Shown one piece after another: positions 8,104-9,111 of a stretch of DNA of 9,111 nt. A program made the position numbers and the translations under genes. The notes below the pieces were generated by a model. That model was not told the DNA's origin and made no database searches. It was given only the letters and a program-made list of their open reading frames with translations. Numbering within the stretch: the stretch's first letter is position 1; each line of letters begins with the position of its first letter. Source of the stretch: Clostridia bacterium (lineage in GTDB: Bacteria; Bacillota; Clostridia; Oscillospirales; CAG-272); assembly GCA_017455945.1 (NCBI GenBank), contig JAFTLM010000047.1:1-9111 (forward strand), written 5' to 3'.

Positions 8104-8110
8104 CAGAGAT

Positions 8111-8968
8111 ATGGGAAAACGAGTTTATACGGATAAATGGATAGTAAAAGAACGCAATGACAAGATAACACGCTATCTGCACAGAAGTTTTGGAACTTGG
8201 ATTATGCACTGGCATAATGAAATGGAAATAGTACACATTCTCGACGAACCCGCACCGCTTATTGTCGGTAACGCACAGTATACCGCACACAAGGGCGATT
8301 TTTGTATAATACGCGGTTGTGAGCTTCATCAATTTCTTTTCGACAAGCAAAACAAAAAAGCCGCAGAAATATGTAAATTTAATCTTACACTTGCGTATAG
8401 CCTTTGCAAAAAATTTCAATATCCGAAAACATTTATAACCAAAGCCGAAATAGACACCGTACCGGGGCTTTACGACAAGCTATGTGACACGTTTAATGAG
8501 CTTAGCAAGCACGCTGACGGTGCGGGAAGCGATGCCCTTGCCGACTGCTATACGGTATTACTCTACACTCTCCTTTCCGAGCATTTTCCGTCGGATGCAA
8601 ATATATTCACCTACGATTCAAGTGCAATGCAAAATTTGCAAATGCTGCTTGACTATATAAATCTCAATTATGAAAAAGACATCTCACTGCAAACTCTTGC
8701 CGATAAAATAAATTACTCGGTAAACTACGTTTCCTCTCTTTTCAAAAAATACAGCAGCATAACCTTCAAGGAATATTTAGACAGAATACGAATAAGCCAC
8801 GCCGCAGAGCTGATACGAATAAGCGATACAAATCACAGTTTCACTGAAATTTCAGCACGCTGTGGCTATGAAAATATCCGAACCTTCAACAACGTTTTCA
8901 AGCGTATTATGGGCTGCACGCCAACAGATTACAAGGAAGGCTCCGCATATTACAACTTAGACCAATAA
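8111..8968 (+). CDS. AraC/XylS-family transcriptional regulator (cupin sensor + double HTH)
   Basis: 285 residues from the ATG supported by the AAGGGAGG site. The N-terminal part (about 25-95) looks like an AraC-type cupin: an HWHNEMEIVHI strand (H33, H35, E37), then KGDFCIIRGCELHQF (61-75), the usual ligand-binding jelly roll. About 96-170 is a helical linker. The C-terminal AraC DNA-binding domain (about 175-276) has a first HTH (ISLQTLADKINYSVNYVSSL, 191-210) and a second with the family signature ISARCGYENIRTFNNVFKR followed by MGCTPTDYK (247-275). Family length is typically 280-300, so it is full-length. It is soluble, with no membrane segment. It is transcribed away from the LamG-esterase operon across a 283-base control region, the usual layout for a local regulator responding to a sugar. 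The ligand is unknown, and whether it activates or represses cannot be read from the sequence. Confidence 0.95.
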   Translation: MGKRVYTDKWIVKERNDKITRYLHRSFGTWIMHWHNEMEIVHILDEPAPLIVGNAQYTAHKGDFCIIRGCELHQFLFDKQNKKAAEICKFNLTLAYSLCKKFQYPKTFITKAEIDTVPGLYDKLCDTFNELSKHADGAGSDALADCYTVLLYTLLSEHFPSDANIFTYDSSAMQNLQMLLDYINLNYEKDISLQTLADKINYSVNYVSSLFKKYSSITFKEYLDRIRISHAAELIRISDTNHSFTEISARCGYENIRTFNNVFKRIMGCTPTDYKEGSAYYNLDQ

Positions 8969-8998
8969 GCTTAGCCTAAGTAGACTTGAACCGATAAG

Positions 8999-9107
8999 CC
9001 CGACGTCTATAAATTTTCGTGTCTTTGGGCGTCACTCGCCTTGAAAAGTCCGCACTTGTCTGCGGCTCACGTCACCCAAATCCATCAAAAATTTATTAGA
9101 CGGCGGG
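8999..9107. repeat. Imperfect inverted-repeat element of about 110 bases (structured RNA or MITE-like)
   Basis: No reading frame is evident. The outer arms pair in order: CCCG (8999-9002) with CGGG (9104-9107); CGTCTA (9004-9009) with TAGACG (9097-9102); TAAATTTT (9010-9017) with AAAATTTA (9088-9095); and TTTGGG (9024-9029) with CCCAAA (9075-9080). Small mismatches and a bulge separate these blocks. Inside, CCGCA (9050-9054) and TGCGG (9061-9065) form a hairpin with a 6-base loop. GGCG (9028-9031) with CGCC (9037-9040) is a competing small hairpin. The mixture of long stem, internal loops and terminal hairpin is unlike a simple rho-independent terminator, and no T-tract follows within view. 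It lies 30 bases after the AraC stop. It may be an interspersed repeat, a structured RNA or a bidirectional terminator. The strand is undetermined. Confidence 0.6.
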
Positions 9108-9111
9108 TGCA

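Noticed and set aside
8084..8110. TTG at 8084 as the start of the AraC gene
   Set aside because: The good Shine-Dalgarno AAGGGAGG at 8096-8103 lies inside that extension and is correctly spaced for the ATG at 8111; nothing similar precedes the TTG.
8054..8419. Minus-strand 121-codon frame opposite the AraC gene
   Set aside because: Fully overlaps the promoter and coding region of a well-supported regulator and has no recognisable domain.
8956..8980. CTTAG/CTAAG inverted repeat at the AraC stop codon as a terminator
   Set aside because: Five-bp arms or a one-base loop, and no T-tract follows; not a credible rho-independent terminator.
1..9111. CRISPR arrays, tRNA or rRNA genes, transposase genes
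   Set aside because: No regularly spaced short repeats, no cloverleaf-like or rRNA-like segments and no transposase domain were found by reading both strands.

Overview
The window looks like accessory chromosome of an uncultured, anaerobic, Gram-positive gut-type clostridium (Ruminococcaceae/Oscillospiraceae-like). The grounds are Sec signal peptides without outer-membrane features, strong AAGGAGG ribosome-binding sites, moderate GC, very large secreted repeat proteins and an AraC-type regulator. This placement is inferred from style; no marker gene is present.

Layout. Positions 1-7827 carry two large secreted proteins, both on the minus strand and read right to left, only 17 bases apart. 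The upstream gene (7827-3238) encodes a 1529-residue signal-peptide protein built from about six laminin-G/concanavalin-like beta-sandwich modules plus a C-terminal beta domain; its first two modules are an obvious 200-residue tandem duplication. The downstream gene (3220 to beyond the left edge) encodes a secreted multi-domain esterase: an alpha/beta-hydrolase domain, an Ig-like spacer, a CE2-type jelly roll plus SGNH hydrolase, and the start of a second SGNH domain of the sialate O-acetylesterase (SASA/CE6-like) type. Its 3' end lies outside the window.

Positions 7828-8110 are a divergent control region with a plausible sigma-70 promoter in each direction. Rightward, 8111-8968 encodes an AraC/XylS-family regulator of 285 residues with an N-terminal cupin and two C-terminal helix-turn-helix motifs. 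Positions 8999-9107 hold an imperfect inverted repeat of about 110 bases with no coding potential, which could be a structured RNA or a MITE-like interspersed repeat.

Working model (inference): the AraC protein senses a sugar and controls the divergent operon. The LamG-array protein binds or bridges a complex glycan at the cell surface or outside the cell. The multi-catalytic esterase strips acyl groups (acetyl, perhaps feruloyl) from it. No glycoside hydrolase, transporter, LPXTG motif, SLH domain or dockerin is visible, so depolymerisation and uptake must be encoded elsewhere.
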